Part shown: piece by piece, positions 4,958-5,548 of the stretch | How positions within the stretch are numbered: the first letter of the stretch is position 1 | Layout of the letters: the number at the start of each line of letters is the position of its first letter | Assembly (NCBI GenBank): GCA_016882585.1 | Contig: VGPP01000115.1 | Coordinates: 1 to 5,548, forward strand | Length of the DNA: 5,548 nt | Source: Cyanobacteria bacterium M_surface_7_m2_037 | Lineage (GTDB): Bacteria > Cyanobacteriota > Cyanobacteriia > PCC-6307 > Cyanobiaceae | Direction: 5' to 3' | Position numbers and translations under genes: made by a program | Notes under the pieces: generated by a model | The model's database searches: none | Told to the model about the DNA's origin: nothing | The model's input: only the letters and a program-made list of their open reading frames with translations

Positions 4958-5548
4958 ATGGCTCACACGCTGCCTGCGCTGCCCTACGGCCTCGATGCGC
5001 TCGAGCCCCACATCTCCCGCCAGACCCTTGAGTTCCACCACGGCAAGCACCACAACGCTTACGTGACCAACCTCAACAACCTGGTGGCCGGCACCGACCT
5101 GGAAGGCAAGAGCCTGGAAGACACCATCACCGCCGTGGCCGGTGACGCCAGCAAGGCCGGCGTGTTCAACAACGCCGCTCAGGTGTGGAACCACAGCTTC
5201 TACTGGCAGTGCATCAAGCCCAACGGCGGCGGCACCCCCAGCGGCGCCCTGCTCGACAAGATCAACGCTGACTTCGGCAGCTTCGAGAAGTTCGTTGAGG
5301 AGTTCAAGGCCGCCGGCGCCACCCAGTTCGGCAGCGGCTGGGCCTGGCTGGTGCTCGACAACGGCACCCTCAAGGTGACCAAGACCGGCAATGCCGATCT
5401 GCCCCTGGCCCACGGCCAGAAAGCTCTGCTCACCATGGATGTGTGGGAGCACGCCTACTACCTGGATTACCAGAACCGCCGCCCCGACTACATCACCACC
5501 TACCTCGACAAGCTGGTGAACTGGGACTTTGTGGCCGCCAACCTGGCC
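4958..5548 (+). CDS. sodB: Iron superoxide dismutase (3' end cut by window)
   Basis: Converts superoxide to hydrogen peroxide and oxygen in the cytoplasm, protecting photosynthetic cells and iron-sulfur enzymes. 197 codons are present without a stop; relatives are about 199-200 residues, so only a few residues are missing. The N-terminus (LPALPYGLDALEPHIS) is typical. The metal ligands are His27, His79, Asp161 and His165 (in DVWEHAYYLDYQNRR). Gln75 in AAQVWNHSFYW and the ATQFGSGWAWL stretch at 121-131 mark the iron rather than the manganese type. No signal peptide. ATG 4958 is fixed by alignment with the family start; there is no Shine-Dalgarno, as is common in these genomes. It is separated from the FKBP gene by a terminator-like hairpin and a large palindrome, so it is probably transcribed from its own promoter. 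Confidence 0.96.
   Translation, partial: MAHTLPALPYGLDALEPHISRQTLEFHHGKHHNAYVTNLNNLVAGTDLEGKSLEDTITAVAGDASKAGVFNNAAQVWNHSFYWQCIKPNGGGTPSGALLDKINADFGSFEKFVEEFKAAGATQFGSGWAWLVLDNGTLKVTKTGNADLPLAHGQKALLTMDVWEHAYYLDYQNRRPDYITTYLDKLVNWDFVAANLA

Noticed and set aside
4898..5452. Minus-strand open frame of 184 codons opposite sodB
   Set aside because: Shadow frame of a strongly conserved enzyme; no independent signal.

Overview
The window looks like chromosomal DNA of a picocyanobacterium of the Synechococcus/Cyanobium group. The evidence is high GC, dense short-spaced genes, two HIP1 octamers (GCGATCGC), a cyanobacterial-type exported FKBP, an iron superoxide dismutase, and at the left edge an RNA resembling the glutamine-sensing 'downstream-peptide' riboswitch known from these organisms. 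An iron SOD, rather than the nickel SOD of most open-ocean strains, would fit a coastal, brackish or freshwater lineage; that placement is inference.

Left edge (1-223, + strand): a compact, apparently complete regulatory unit. It holds a glutamine-riboswitch-like aptamer, an alternative hairpin that would hide the Shine-Dalgarno, a 33-residue basic peptide gene without acidic residues, and a strong intrinsic terminator with seven T.

Centre (244-3603, - strand): a tight three-gene cluster, transcribed in the order lnt (apolipoprotein N-acyltransferase), a small exported protein with a gluzincin-like HEXXH-X18-E signature, and a DHA3/EntS-like MFS exporter. Spacing is 19 nt between the first two genes and a one-base TGATG overlap between the last two. 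Each junction carries a stem-loop touching the likely ribosome-binding site of the downstream gene, which suggests translational coupling. The short exported protein is the least explained gene here.

Right side (3658-5548, + strand): a phasin-like coiled-coil protein diverges from lnt across about 54 bp and is followed after 40 nt by an exported FKBP-type peptidyl-prolyl isomerase. The 270-bp gap before sodB holds a probable weak terminator, a perfect 42-bp palindrome with no spacer, a candidate sodB promoter and a small leader hairpin. sodB runs off the window end, probably lacking only a few residues.

The lnt cluster and the FKBP act at or beyond the cytoplasmic membrane (lipoprotein maturation, a possible exported peptidase, efflux, folding of exported proteins). 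sodB is cytoplasmic oxidative-stress defence and the left-edge peptide probably belongs to nitrogen signalling. I see no tRNA, rRNA, CRISPR array, insertion sequence or prophage gene.
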